Assembly (NCBI RefSeq): GCF_025506335.1
Contig: NZ_JANZYO010000002.1
Coordinates: 482,221 to 546,220, forward strand
Direction: 5' to 3'
Length of the DNA: 64,000 nt
From: Mumia quercus
GTDB taxonomy: Bacteria > Actinomycetota > Actinomycetes > Propionibacteriales > Nocardioidaceae
This document shows positions 32,445-40,852 of this stretch, one piece after another (the stretch's first letter is position 1; the number at the start of each line of letters is the position of its first letter). The notes beneath the pieces were generated by a model, which was given only the letters and a program-made list of their open reading frames with translations, did not search any database and was not told the DNA's origin. Position numbers and translations under genes: made by a program.

Positions 32445-33191
32445 TCAGGAGACGCGGGGAGCCTTGATGGTTACCTTCTTGCCCCACTTCGAGAAGTCCT
32501 GGCGCGCGGTGGAGGTGATGCCCCCGATCGTCAGCCGGGAGTCGACTCGGACGGGTCGGTCCCACTTGTCCAGCCAGACGGCGTAGCGGTCAGGACGGTG
32601 ACCCATCAGCTTGGGGTTGCCGACGTACTCCTTGGCGCGGACCCCGTTGAGCTTCCGCGTCCGGCCGGTCCACGTCCAGCCGTTGTTGCTCGAGCGGAGG
32701 TAGCCCCGGTACGCCTTCAGCGACGAGCTCGCGAGCCAGACCTGCCCCACCATCCACGCGAGCTGCTCGTCCGCGGTGCCGCCCTTCTTGCCCTTCACCC
32801 ACGGCTTGCCCGCCTCTTTGTGCCAGACGTTCGTGCCGATCACGACGAGCTTGGCTCCCTCGCTGTAGACCACGGAGGCGTCGGTGCCGGCCTTCCGGAA
32901 GCGTGCCGGCCCCTTGTTCCATCGCCCGTCGTCGAAGGTGCCGCGCACCTGGACCGTCGTGCCCTTGCGCATGGCGGCGACGGCGCAGCGGGCGAACCGC
33001 TTCGACCCCACGGCCTTGCGGGGCTTCTTGTGACGGGCCTTGCACTTCTTCGACGGCGTCGCGGGCTTGGCGACCTTGGCCGCGGCGTGGCCTGCAGGAG
33101 CCGCGGGCGCGGTGGCGCCGGCCGGGGCGGCGCCTAGCAGGGACACGGACAAGAGCACGCTCACCAGCAGGGCGGCGGGACGTCGGAGCAT
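32445..33191 (-). CDS. Secreted LppX/LolA-like fold protein
   Basis: A 248-residue exported protein with signal peptide LLVSVLLSVSLLGAAPAGATA but no lipobox cysteine, an alanine/lysine-rich linker, and a C-terminal domain whose ending (YAVWLDKWDRPVRVDSRLTIGGI...DFSKWGKKVTIKAPRVS) matches the closing pattern of LppX_LprAFG lipoproteins (D-x-x-x-R-P-V-R ... S-x-W-G-x-x-V-x-I-x-A-P). That fold carries lipids in mycobacteria. Family assignment rests on this pattern only. GAGAGGGAAG lies about a dozen bases upstream of ATG 33191. Confidence 0.7.
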   Translation of the reverse strand: MLRRPAALLVSVLLSVSLLGAAPAGATAPAAPAGHAAAKVAKPATPSKKCKARHKKPRKAVGSKRFARCAVAAMRKGTTVQVRGTFDDGRWNKGPARFRKAGTDASVVYSEGAKLVVIGTNVWHKEAGKPWVKGKKGGTADEQLAWMVGQVWLASSSLKAYRGYLRSSNNGWTWTGRTRKLNGVRAKEYVGNPKLMGHRPDRYAVWLDKWDRPVRVDSRLTIGGITSTARQDFSKWGKKVTIKAPRVS

Positions 33192-33338
33192 CGTGAATTC
33201 TTCCCTCTCAGAAATGTGGTGTCGAGGCGTGAGCATAGGGCGGCCAACGCCCTCGCCACGCCGGAACGCGGGTTCCCGGTCACCCCCCTCGCCGGTCCGC
33301 CCACGGAGAGCGTGACCTGGAGCACTATCGTCCGCGTC

Positions 33339-34640
33339 ATGGAAAAACCTCGGGCGGACCGTCGCCTCTGGACCTGGGTGGTCGTTCTCGGGCTGACGGG
33401 CCAGCTGGCGTGGACGGTCGAGAACATGTACCTCAACGTGTTCGTCTACGACACGATCACCGACTCCCCCACCGCCCTGGCCAGCCTCGTCGCACTCAGC
33501 GCGTGCGCCGCCACGCTCGCCACGCTGCTGGCAGGCGCCGCGTCCGACCGCACCGGCAGGCGACGCGAGTTCATCGCCCTCGGTTACGTCCTGTGGGGAG
33601 CGTGCACCGCGTCGTTCGGCCTCGTCGGGGTCGACACCGCCGCCTCGATGCTGCCGATGCTCGACGCGGTGGTCGTCGCCGTGGTCACGATCATCGTGCT
33701 CGACTGCGTCATGAGCGTCCTCGGCGCCGCCGCCAACGACGCCGCCTTCAACGCGTGGGTCACCGACTCCACCAACCCCGGCAACCGGGGCAAGGTCGAC
33801 GGCGTGCTCGCCACCATGCCGCTGCTGGCGATGCTGCTCGTCTTCGGTGCGCTCGATCCGCTCACGCGAGGCGGCCACTGGGTCCTCTTCTTCTCCGTCG
33901 TCGGCGGCGTGACCGCCGTCGTCGGTGTCATCGCGTGGTTCGGCCTGCGCGAGACTCCGCAGCCGCGGCCCGGCGGGACCTACCTCGCCTCGGTCGTCCA
34001 CGGGCTGCGGCCGAGCACCGTACGCGCGAACCCGCCGCTTTACGTCGCGCTGGTCGCCTGGGCGATCCTCGGCACGAGCACGCAGGTGTTCCTGCCGTAC
34101 CTGATCATCTACGTCCAGCGCTACCTCGACATCGACGGCTACGCGATCGTGCTCGCGTCGGTCCTGCTCGGGGCGGCCGCCGTGAGCATCGTCGGCGGCC
34201 GGGTGCTCGACCGGGTCGGGCCGGCGCGCGCGGTCCTACCGATCGCAGCGATCTACCTCGTGGGTCTCCTCCTGATGTTCCCCGCGCGCGGGATGCTCGC
34301 CGTCATCGGTGCCGGGATCGTCATGATGTCGGGCTTCATGCTCGGCGTGGCCGCGATCTCCGCGACCGTCCGCAACCTCACGCCGCCCGACCGCGCCGGC
34401 CAGGTGCAGGGGCTGCGGATGATCTTCGCGATCCTGGTCCCGATGGTCGTCGGCCCGTTCCTCGGCGCCGCGGTGATCGCCGGCGCGGACGAGACGTTCA
34501 CCGAGCTCGGCGTGGTGAAGCAGGTGCCGACCCCGTGGATCTTCGTGGCCGCCGCGGTCGTCGTGCTGCTGCTCGTCCTGCCCGCCCGCCGCCTGCGCGA
34601 CGTCGGCCTCACCCCCAAGACCCTGGAGCGGACCGCATGA
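33339..34640 (+). CDS. Major facilitator superfamily transporter (glycoside-type, coupled to GH2)
   Basis: A 433-residue MFS protein with twelve hydrophobic segments. The loop 2-3 signature is present as GAASDRTGRRREFI, and GGRVLDRVGPARAV is its repeat between helices 8 and 9. Helix 1 has GQLAWTVENMYLNVFVYDTI, reminiscent of GPH/sugar-type carriers. ATG 33339 is preceded by TATCGT and seven bases; longer upstream reading lacks support. Its stop overlaps the GH2-fusion start (ATGA), so it probably imports the glycoside that the intracellular GH2 enzyme cleaves. Confidence 0.88.
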   Translation: MEKPRADRRLWTWVVVLGLTGQLAWTVENMYLNVFVYDTITDSPTALASLVALSACAATLATLLAGAASDRTGRRREFIALGYVLWGACTASFGLVGVDTAASMLPMLDAVVVAVVTIIVLDCVMSVLGAAANDAAFNAWVTDSTNPGNRGKVDGVLATMPLLAMLLVFGALDPLTRGGHWVLFFSVVGGVTAVVGVIAWFGLRETPQPRPGGTYLASVVHGLRPSTVRANPPLYVALVAWAILGTSTQVFLPYLIIYVQRYLDIDGYAIVLASVLLGAAAVSIVGGRVLDRVGPARAVLPIAAIYLVGLLLMFPARGMLAVIGAGIVMMSGFMLGVAAISATVRNLTPPDRAGQVQGLRMIFAILVPMVVGPFLGAAVIAGADETFTELGVVKQVPTPWIFVAAAVVVLLLVLPARRLRDVGLTPKTLERTA

Positions 34641-37432
34641 TCACGACGTGGGGCGAGGCCCTCGACCCTGACGACGTGCTGCCCGAGTACCCGCGCCCGC
34701 AGCTCGTCCGCGACTCGTGCGTCAACCTCAACGGCCGTTGGGACCACGCCTTCACGCCCGCCTCGGTGCATGATGTCCCCGCCCGCTGGGACGGCGAGAT
34801 CGTGGTCCCGTTCTCGCCCGAGGCGCCGCTGTCCGGTGTCGGCCGCACGCTCGCGGCCGACGAGGCGCTCTGGTACCGCCGCACGTTCACGCTGCCCGAC
34901 GGATTCGTCCGCGACCGGGTGCTCCTCCATTTCGGCGCGGTCGACCAGGACTGCGAGGTCTGGGTCGACGGGACGGCCGTCGGGGCCCACCGCGGCGGCT
35001 ACCTGCCGTTCGCGCTCGACGTCACCGACGCCCTTTCCGGCGACGCGCACGAGGTCGTCGTCCGTGTCCGCGACGTCACCGACACCTCGTGGCGCAGCCG
35101 CGGCAAGCAGCGGCTCGCGCGCGGCGGCATCTGGTACACCCCGCAGTCCGGCATCTGGCAGACGGTCTGGCTCGAGTCGGTCCCTCGGCGGTGGATCGAC
35201 CAGCTCGTGCTGACCCCGTACCTCTCCCCCGCCGAGGTGGAGGTCCACGTCGTCCCCGCTGGTGAGAGCCACGGCGCGGACGAGGCCGAGGTGGTCGTCC
35301 GCGCCGACAGCCGCGAGGTCGCCCGTACGACGGTGCCCGCGGGGGTACCCACCCGCGTCGACCTCGGCGAGGAGCCACGTCTCTGGTCGCCCGACGACCC
35401 GTTCCTGTACGACGTCGAGGTCCGGCTCGGCGACGACCACGTCACCAGCTACGTCGGCATGCGCACGTTCGGGCTCGGACCCGACGCGCACGGCCGCACC
35501 CGGCTGCTGCTCAACGGCGAGCCGTACCTCCACGCCGGGCTGCTCGACCAGGGGTACTGGCCCGACGGCCTCTACACGGCCCCGTCGGACGAGGCGCTCG
35601 CCCACGACGTCCGTACGGCCAAGGAGCTCGGCTTCACGATGCTGCGCAAGCACATCAAGGTCGAGCCGCTGCGCTGGTACCACCACTGCGACCGGCTCGG
35701 GATGCTCGTCTGGCAGGACATGGTCAACGGCGGACGGCGCTACAACCCGGTGGTGATCACGACGCCGGTCGTCCTGCCCGTACGGCTGGACGACACCCGC
35801 CACGCGCTGTTCGGGCGGCAGGACGAGGAGGGCCGCGTCGAGTTCCTCGAGGAGCTCGACGCGACCGTCGCGCTGCTGCGCTCGGTCCCCAGCGTGGCCG
35901 CCTGGGTCCCGTTCAACGAGGGCTGGGGCCAGTTCGACGCCCTCGCCACCGCCGCGCGCGTGAAGGCGCTCGACCCGACCCGCCCGGTCGACCACGTCAG
36001 CGGCTGGCACGACCAGGGTGGCGGCGACATGGCCAGCAGGCACGTCTACTTCCGGCCGTACCGGCTCTCGCGCGCGGACGCCGAGGACCCGCGCGCCGCC
36101 GTGCTCTCCGAGTACGGCGGCTACTCCTACCGCGTGCCCGGCCACGTCTGGAACGACCAGGAGTTCGGTTACCGCAAGTACGCGGACCGTGACACCTTCG
36201 AGCGTGCGTTCCTCCGCCTGCAGCACGCCCAGATCGGCCCGGCGGTCGACGACGGCCTCGCCGCTTTCGTCTACACCCAGCTCGCCGACGTCGAGGACGA
36301 GACCAACGGCCTCATGACGTACGACCGCCGCGTGCTGAAGGTCGACGTCGAGGCCGTCCGCACCTCCAACCAGCGCCTGCGACAGCGCCTCGACCACGCC
36401 GCGGGCGGCCCCCCGCTGCCCGTGCCCGTGCGCGAGCGTGAGATCACGGCGCCGGTCTCGCTCACCCGGACCGACGGACGCCTGAACCCCGACGCGGTCG
36501 GATGGACGCGGACGCCGTGGGTGACCACCGACGGCATCGGCCGCGGGCGCGTCGGGCGCGGCCGCAACAAGCGGTGGGAGTACTGGGCGGTCACGACGCC
36601 GACCCACGTGGTCGCGCTCGTGGTCTCCGACATCGACTACGCCGCCGTCCACGGGCTCTGGCTGCTGGACCGTACGAGCGGCGAGACCGTCTCGTACGAC
36701 GCGATCGGTGTGCTCGGCGCAAGCGCGACCCTGCCCGGCACGCTCGGTGGCGGCCCGGTCCGGGCCACGACCAAGAAGCTGCAGATCGCCCTCGACGAGG
36801 TTGACGGCGGCACACGCCTGCGTGCCCGTACGGACCGGGTCGAGGTCGACGTGGTCGCGCACCGGCCGGCCGGCCACGAGTGCCTGGGCGTGGTCGTCCC
36901 GTGGAGCGACCGCCTCTTCCAGTACACCGTCAAGGACGTCGCGCGCCCCGCCACCGGCACGATCCGTGTCGACGGGATGGCGGTGGACGTCACGGCGGGC
37001 GAGTCGTGGGCGACGCTGGACCACGGACGAGGGCGCTGGCCGTACGCCGTCCACTGGAACTGGGGCGCCGGCTCCGGCCGGACCGACGGGCGCGTCGTCG
37101 GGCTGCAGGTCGGCGGGAGGTGGACCGACGGGACGGGCTCGGTCGAGAACGCGCTCGTCGTCGACGGGCACCTGTCGAAGATCAGCGAGGAGCTGGTCTG
37201 GACCTACGACACCGACGACTGGCTCGCACCCTGGCAGGTAGCCGGCGACACCGTCGACCTCACGTTCGTCCCGTTCCACCTCAAGGAGTCCGTCACCGAC
37301 CTCAAGGTCTTCTCCTCACGCACCCACCAGTGCTTCGGCCACTGGTCCGGTCGGGTGCGCGACGACGCCGGTTCCTGGGTGACCCTCGACGGCCTCACGG
37401 GCTGGGCGGAGGACGTCCGCAACCGCTGGTGA
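34637..37432 (+). CDS. Glycoside hydrolase family 2 fused to a DUF2804 domain
   Basis: A 931-residue intracellular protein without signal peptide. Residues about 1-180 are the GH2 sugar-binding domain (NLNGRWDHAF, ALWYRRTFTLP), 185-280 the Ig-like domain, and 285-580 the catalytic barrel with acid/base Glu428 in PFNEGWGQF and nucleophile Glu492 in LSEYGGYSYR. From about residue 590 the protein continues with a complete DUF2804-like region (GRNKRWEYWAV, GRWPYAVHWNWGAGSG, VGLQVGGRWTDGTGSVEN, CFGHWSGRV). The two normally occur as separate proteins. It is coupled to the MFS gene. Confidence 0.9.
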   Translation: MITTWGEALDPDDVLPEYPRPQLVRDSCVNLNGRWDHAFTPASVHDVPARWDGEIVVPFSPEAPLSGVGRTLAADEALWYRRTFTLPDGFVRDRVLLHFGAVDQDCEVWVDGTAVGAHRGGYLPFALDVTDALSGDAHEVVVRVRDVTDTSWRSRGKQRLARGGIWYTPQSGIWQTVWLESVPRRWIDQLVLTPYLSPAEVEVHVVPAGESHGADEAEVVVRADSREVARTTVPAGVPTRVDLGEEPRLWSPDDPFLYDVEVRLGDDHVTSYVGMRTFGLGPDAHGRTRLLLNGEPYLHAGLLDQGYWPDGLYTAPSDEALAHDVRTAKELGFTMLRKHIKVEPLRWYHHCDRLGMLVWQDMVNGGRRYNPVVITTPVVLPVRLDDTRHALFGRQDEEGRVEFLEELDATVALLRSVPSVAAWVPFNEGWGQFDALATAARVKALDPTRPVDHVSGWHDQGGGDMASRHVYFRPYRLSRADAEDPRAAVLSEYGGYSYRVPGHVWNDQEFGYRKYADRDTFERAFLRLQHAQIGPAVDDGLAAFVYTQLADVEDETNGLMTYDRRVLKVDVEAVRTSNQRLRQRLDHAAGGPPLPVPVREREITAPVSLTRTDGRLNPDAVGWTRTPWVTTDGIGRGRVGRGRNKRWEYWAVTTPTHVVALVVSDIDYAAVHGLWLLDRTSGETVSYDAIGVLGASATLPGTLGGGPVRATTKKLQIALDEVDGGTRLRARTDRVEVDVVAHRPAGHECLGVVVPWSDRLFQYTVKDVARPATGTIRVDGMAVDVTAGESWATLDHGRGRWPYAVHWNWGAGSGRTDGRVVGLQVGGRWTDGTGSVENALVVDGHLSKISEELVWTYDTDDWLAPWQVAGDTVDLTFVPFHLKESVTDLKVFSSRTHQCFGHWSGRVRDDAGSWVTLDGLTGWAEDVRNRW

Positions 37433-37440
37433 CGCCCAGA

Positions 37441-37467
37441 CGTCACGTTCCGACGGGCCGTCTCGTC
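37441..37467 (+). promoter_or_regulatory. Second ECF41-type promoter, upstream of the epimerase gene
   Basis: CGTCACG (37441-37447), exactly 16 bases, then CGTC (37464-37467). Relative to TGTCACA...CGTC this is 5 of 7 plus 4 of 4, and relative to the CMD promoter at 21566 it shares GTCACGTT and identical spacing. It is 38 bases from ATG 37506, the same distance as at the CMD gene. NAD-dependent epimerases are known partner genes of ECF41. Confidence 0.6.
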
Positions 37468-37505
37468 TTCATGACAGAGATCAACCCGAACGGAAGGTGA
37501 GTGAC

Positions 37506-38426
37506 ATGCGGGTGTTCGTGGCAGGCGGGAGCGGCGTCCTCGGGAGACGTCTCGTCCCGCAGCTCGTCGAGCGAGGTCACCAGGTGACGGCGACGACGAC
37601 CGACGAGTCCAAGCTCGGGATGCTCAAGGAGCTGGGCGCCGACGCCGTCGTCATGGACGGGCTCGACGCCGCGTCGGTCGACGAGGCCGTCGCCGGCGCC
37701 CACGCCGACGCGATCGTCCACCAGATGACCGCCATCGCCGGCAAGCCTGACATCAAGCACATGGACAAGTGGTTCGCGACGACGAACCGGCTGCGCACGG
37801 AGGGGACCGACCACCTCCTCGCCGCGGCCGCGCGGCACGGCTCGCCGCACGTCGTCGCGCAGAGCTACGGCAACTGGAACGGCATCCGCGAGGGCGGATG
37901 GATCAAGACCGAGGACGACCCGCTCGACCTGTTCGAGGGCACGCCGGCGAACGTCGGCATGCGAGCGATCGCGCACGTCGAGGAGAGCGTCCTCGCGGCC
38001 GGTGGGGCCGCTCTGCGCTACGGCGGCCTGTACGGGCCGGGCGCGACGGACGACCAGGTCACGCTGATCCGCAAGCGCCAGTTCCCGCTGGTCGGGCGGA
38101 GCAACGGCTACTCCTCCTGGGTCCACCTCGACGACGCCGCCGGCGCGACGGTCCTCGCCGTCGAGCAGCAGGCACGCGGGGTGTACAACGTCGTGGACGA
38201 CGAACCCGCCCCGGCGAGCGAGTGGCTGCCGTACCTCGCGAAGTGCGCGGGCGCCAAGCCGCCGATGCGCGTGCCGGTGTGGGTGGCGCGCCTCATGGCC
38301 GGTGACGTCGCGGTGGCGATGATGACGGAGGGGCGGGCGTTCTCCAACGCCAAGGCGAAGCGCGAGCTCGGCTGGCGGCTGCGCTACCCGTCGTGGCGGC
38401 AGGGCTTCGCCGAGGACCTGGGATGA
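37506..38426 (+). CDS. NAD(P)-dependent epimerase/dehydratase (extended SDR)
   Basis: A 306-residue extended-SDR protein with VFVAGGSGVLGRRLVPQLVERGHQV at the N-terminus, VVAQSYGNWNG in place of the usual catalytic serine strand, ALRYGGLYGPGA and a C-terminal NAKAKRELGWRLRYPSWRQGF ending. The Y-x-x-x-K motif is not in its standard form, as in many atypical nucleoside-diphosphate-sugar-epimerase relatives. ATG 37506 is chosen since GGAAGG overlaps the upstream GTG. An ECF41-type promoter precedes it and a 10-base-stem terminator follows, so it is a single-gene unit. Confidence 0.87.
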   Translation: MRVFVAGGSGVLGRRLVPQLVERGHQVTATTTDESKLGMLKELGADAVVMDGLDAASVDEAVAGAHADAIVHQMTAIAGKPDIKHMDKWFATTNRLRTEGTDHLLAAAARHGSPHVVAQSYGNWNGIREGGWIKTEDDPLDLFEGTPANVGMRAIAHVEESVLAAGGAALRYGGLYGPGATDDQVTLIRKRQFPLVGRSNGYSSWVHLDDAAGATVLAVEQQARGVYNVVDDEPAPASEWLPYLAKCAGAKPPMRVPVWVARLMAGDVAVAMMTEGRAFSNAKAKRELGWRLRYPSWRQGFAEDLG

Positions 38427-38432
38427 GGCGCG

Positions 38433-38458
38433 GCCCGGCGCGAGGGGGCGCGCCGGGC
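38433..38458 (+). terminator. Terminator after the epimerase gene
   Basis: GCCCGGCGCG (38433-38442) and CGCGCCGGGC (38449-38458) make a perfect ten-base stem with a six-base loop, starting six bases after the stop codon. Confidence 0.75.
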
Positions 38459-38490
38459 GCATCCCGCCACACGTCGGCCGCCGGGGCGCG

Positions 38491-38722
38491 TATCATCGAA
38501 GGCGCAGCCAACCGGAAGCCCATACGAGGACACCCGCGCCCGCGCCCTCTTTCGAGGGGCGACCAACGCTCTCCTCCCTGAGCACTCGCTCGGCGGTCCC
38601 TCCCACGCCGGGGCCCGCAGGCACCGGGGACGACGACCGTCTCCTCTGCGTCTCGGCCTGGTCGTCCGGCTGGCAACGGGGTGCGCCAGCGCCCGCAGGC
38701 GTACCGAGTCCGAGGAGGATCG
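38491..38722 (+). promoter_or_regulatory. Promoter and ~220-base untranslated leader of the SNF2 helicase gene
   Basis: TATCAT at 38491-38496 fits a -10 element; transcription from about 38503 would give a leader of some 220 bases before the TTG start at 38723. The leader contains a hairpin CGCCCTC/GAGGGGCG (38543-38561) with TTTC loop and further GC-rich inverted segments, and no coding frame I trust. I recognise no known riboswitch class. Confidence 0.4.
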
Positions 38723-40852
38723 TTGGCCCGACCGGCCCAGCGTCGACCTGACCCCCGCCGCAAGGGGGGTTCTCGCCGACCGCAGCGTGAGCGCAGCAAC
38801 GACGCCGACAACGTCGGCCTGCTTCCCCTGCTCGCTCAAGCCGTACGGGAGGTCGAGCGGGCCGTCCAGCGCGGCACCGCGACGGCCTCCACCCGGACCG
38901 CCTTCCAGGTCGTCGCGCTCCTGGTCCGCGAGGAGCGCTCCCGCGTGAAGACCGAGTCGATGCCCGAGGCCCGGCGGACCGAGCAGCTCAAGCGCCTCGA
39001 CGGGATCGCGACGATCCTCGCGACGACCGCGGCGCGCGACCCCTCCCTGTTCACCCTGCTCGCCGACGACGCCGTCGTGTCCCCCGCCGCGAACCGGCTG
39101 CGCCGCGAGATGCTCGTCGCCGCCGGTCGCGAGGTCGAGGAGGAGCCGGAGCCGGAGCCCGACGCAGCTCCCGCGTCGACCACCGAGCGGCAGGTCCGCC
39201 CGCAGTCGGTCGTCTCCCGCCAGCTCGCGAACCCCTTCCTCACCCCCGACTTCTCGGCGGCCGCGCCGAGCCGTCCTCGTACGGGCCGGCTCGCCAACTG
39301 GGAGCTGATCGAGCCGCTCCTGCGCTCCTTCGAGCGCGGCGGTCCGGCGTCGAGCATGGACCTGCCGACCCCGACGACGCTGAACACGCTCGACGGTCGC
39401 GAGCTCATGCCGCACCAGGCGCAGCTCATCGCGTCGGCGGCGGAGGGCCACCGCACGTTCCTCCTGGCCGACGAGCCCGGCCTCGGCAAGACCGCCCAGG
39501 CCCTCCTGGCCGCCCAGGCCGCCGACGCGTACCCGCTGCTGGTGGTCGCCCCGAACGTCGTCAAGATCAACTGGGCACGCGAGGCCGGTCTCTGGACCCC
39601 GCGCCGCACCACCACCGTCATCCACGGCGACGGCACCACGATCGACGGGTTCGCCGACATCGTCGTGGTCAACTACGAGGTCCTCGACCGCCACATCGGC
39701 TGGCTCGGCGAGCACGGCTTCCGCGGGATGGTCGTCGACGAGGCCCACTTCATCAAGAACCGCAAGTCCCAGCGCTCCCAGCACGCCCTCGAGCTGTCCG
39801 AGCGCATTCGCGCGCGGACGATGCGTCCGCTGCTGATGGCGCTGACCGGCACGCCGCTCATCAACGACATCGAGGACTTCCGCGCCATCTGGCAGTTCCT
39901 CGGTTGGATCGACGACCGCAAGCCGCTCCCGGAGCTGATGGGTGCCCTGGAGGACACCGGCCTGTCCCCTGGTGAGCCAGGCTTCTACGCCGCGGCGCGC
40001 AAGTGCGTGGTCGACATGGGCATCGTGCGGCGGCGCAAGATCGACGTCGCTGCGGACATCCCGGCCCGCCGGGTCGCCGACATCCCGGTCGAGCTCGACG
40101 ACGAGACCGGCCGCTCGATCCGCGAGGCCGAGCGGGTGCTGGCCCGGCGGATGGTGGCGCGGTACGACAACGCGCTGGAGCACCGCAGCGCCGGCAAGAC
40201 CGTCGACGGGATCGACCGCGAGCTCGTCCGCCTCGTCGCCAAGTGGGAGCGCGAGGAGGACACCAACGAGACCGGCAACGTCTTCGGGATGATGCGCCGG
40301 ATCGGTCTGGCCAAGGCCGGGCTCGCCGCCGACTACACCGCTCAGCTCGCGCGCAGCGTCGGCAAGGTCGTCTTCTTCGCCAAGCACCTCGACGTCATGG
40401 ACGTCGCCGAGGAGACGTTCGCCAAGCGCGGCCTGCGCTACGCGACGATCCGCGGCGACCAGACCTCGACGCAGCGCCAGCGCGACATCGACGCGTTCGT
40501 GAACGACCCCGAGGTCGCCGTCATCGTCTGCTCGCTCACCGCAGCCGGCGTGGGCGTCAACCTGCAGGTCGCCTCGAACGTCGTGCTCGCGGAGCTCTCG
40601 TGGACCGACGCCGAGCAGACCCAGGCGATCGACCGCGTCCACCGGATCGGTCAGGCCGAGCCGGTGACCGCCTGGCGCATCATCGGGGCGCAGACCATCG
40701 ACGCCAAGGTCGCCGAGCTCATCGACTCCAAGGCGGCGCTGGCGGCGACGGCGCTCGACGGCGTGGCTGCCGACGAGCAGGCGTCTGCCGACGTCCAGCT
40801 GGAGGCGCTCGTCGCTCTGCTCACCGAGGCGCTGGAGGAGCGGGAGGGCTGA
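38723..40852 (+). CDS. SNF2-family DEAD/DEAH-box helicase-like ATPase
   Basis: A 709-residue SWI2/SNF2-type ATPase. A basic, proline-rich N-terminus and helical region precede motif I (LADEPGLGKTAQALL), Ia (LVVAPNVVKINW), II (GMVVDEAHFIKN), III (LMALTGTPLIND), then the second lobe with IVCSLTAAGVGVNLQ and motif VI QAIDRVHRIGQ. Such proteins translocate on double-stranded DNA. TTG 38723 is selected because GAGGAGG lies four bases before it; an upstream GTG in frame has no such site. The gene has an unusually long leader. Its 3' end overlaps the convergent DUF1254 pseudogene by 32 bases. Confidence 0.92.
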   Translation: MARPAQRRPDPRRKGGSRRPQRERSNDADNVGLLPLLAQAVREVERAVQRGTATASTRTAFQVVALLVREERSRVKTESMPEARRTEQLKRLDGIATILATTAARDPSLFTLLADDAVVSPAANRLRREMLVAAGREVEEEPEPEPDAAPASTTERQVRPQSVVSRQLANPFLTPDFSAAAPSRPRTGRLANWELIEPLLRSFERGGPASSMDLPTPTTLNTLDGRELMPHQAQLIASAAEGHRTFLLADEPGLGKTAQALLAAQAADAYPLLVVAPNVVKINWAREAGLWTPRRTTTVIHGDGTTIDGFADIVVVNYEVLDRHIGWLGEHGFRGMVVDEAHFIKNRKSQRSQHALELSERIRARTMRPLLMALTGTPLINDIEDFRAIWQFLGWIDDRKPLPELMGALEDTGLSPGEPGFYAAARKCVVDMGIVRRRKIDVAADIPARRVADIPVELDDETGRSIREAERVLARRMVARYDNALEHRSAGKTVDGIDRELVRLVAKWEREEDTNETGNVFGMMRRIGLAKAGLAADYTAQLARSVGKVVFFAKHLDVMDVAEETFAKRGLRYATIRGDQTSTQRQRDIDAFVNDPEVAVIVCSLTAAGVGVNLQVASNVVLAELSWTDAEQTQAIDRVHRIGQAEPVTAWRIIGAQTIDAKVAELIDSKAALAATALDGVAADEQASADVQLEALVALLTEALEEREG

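Noticed and set aside
34253-37279. About 1000-codon open frame antisense to the MFS and GH2 genes
   Set aside because: A shadow of G/C third-position bias; no domain, no ribosome-binding site, low-complexity composition.
38384-40642. About 750-codon open frame antisense to the SNF2 helicase
   Set aside because: A shadow of the helicase gene, which has all helicase motifs on the plus strand.
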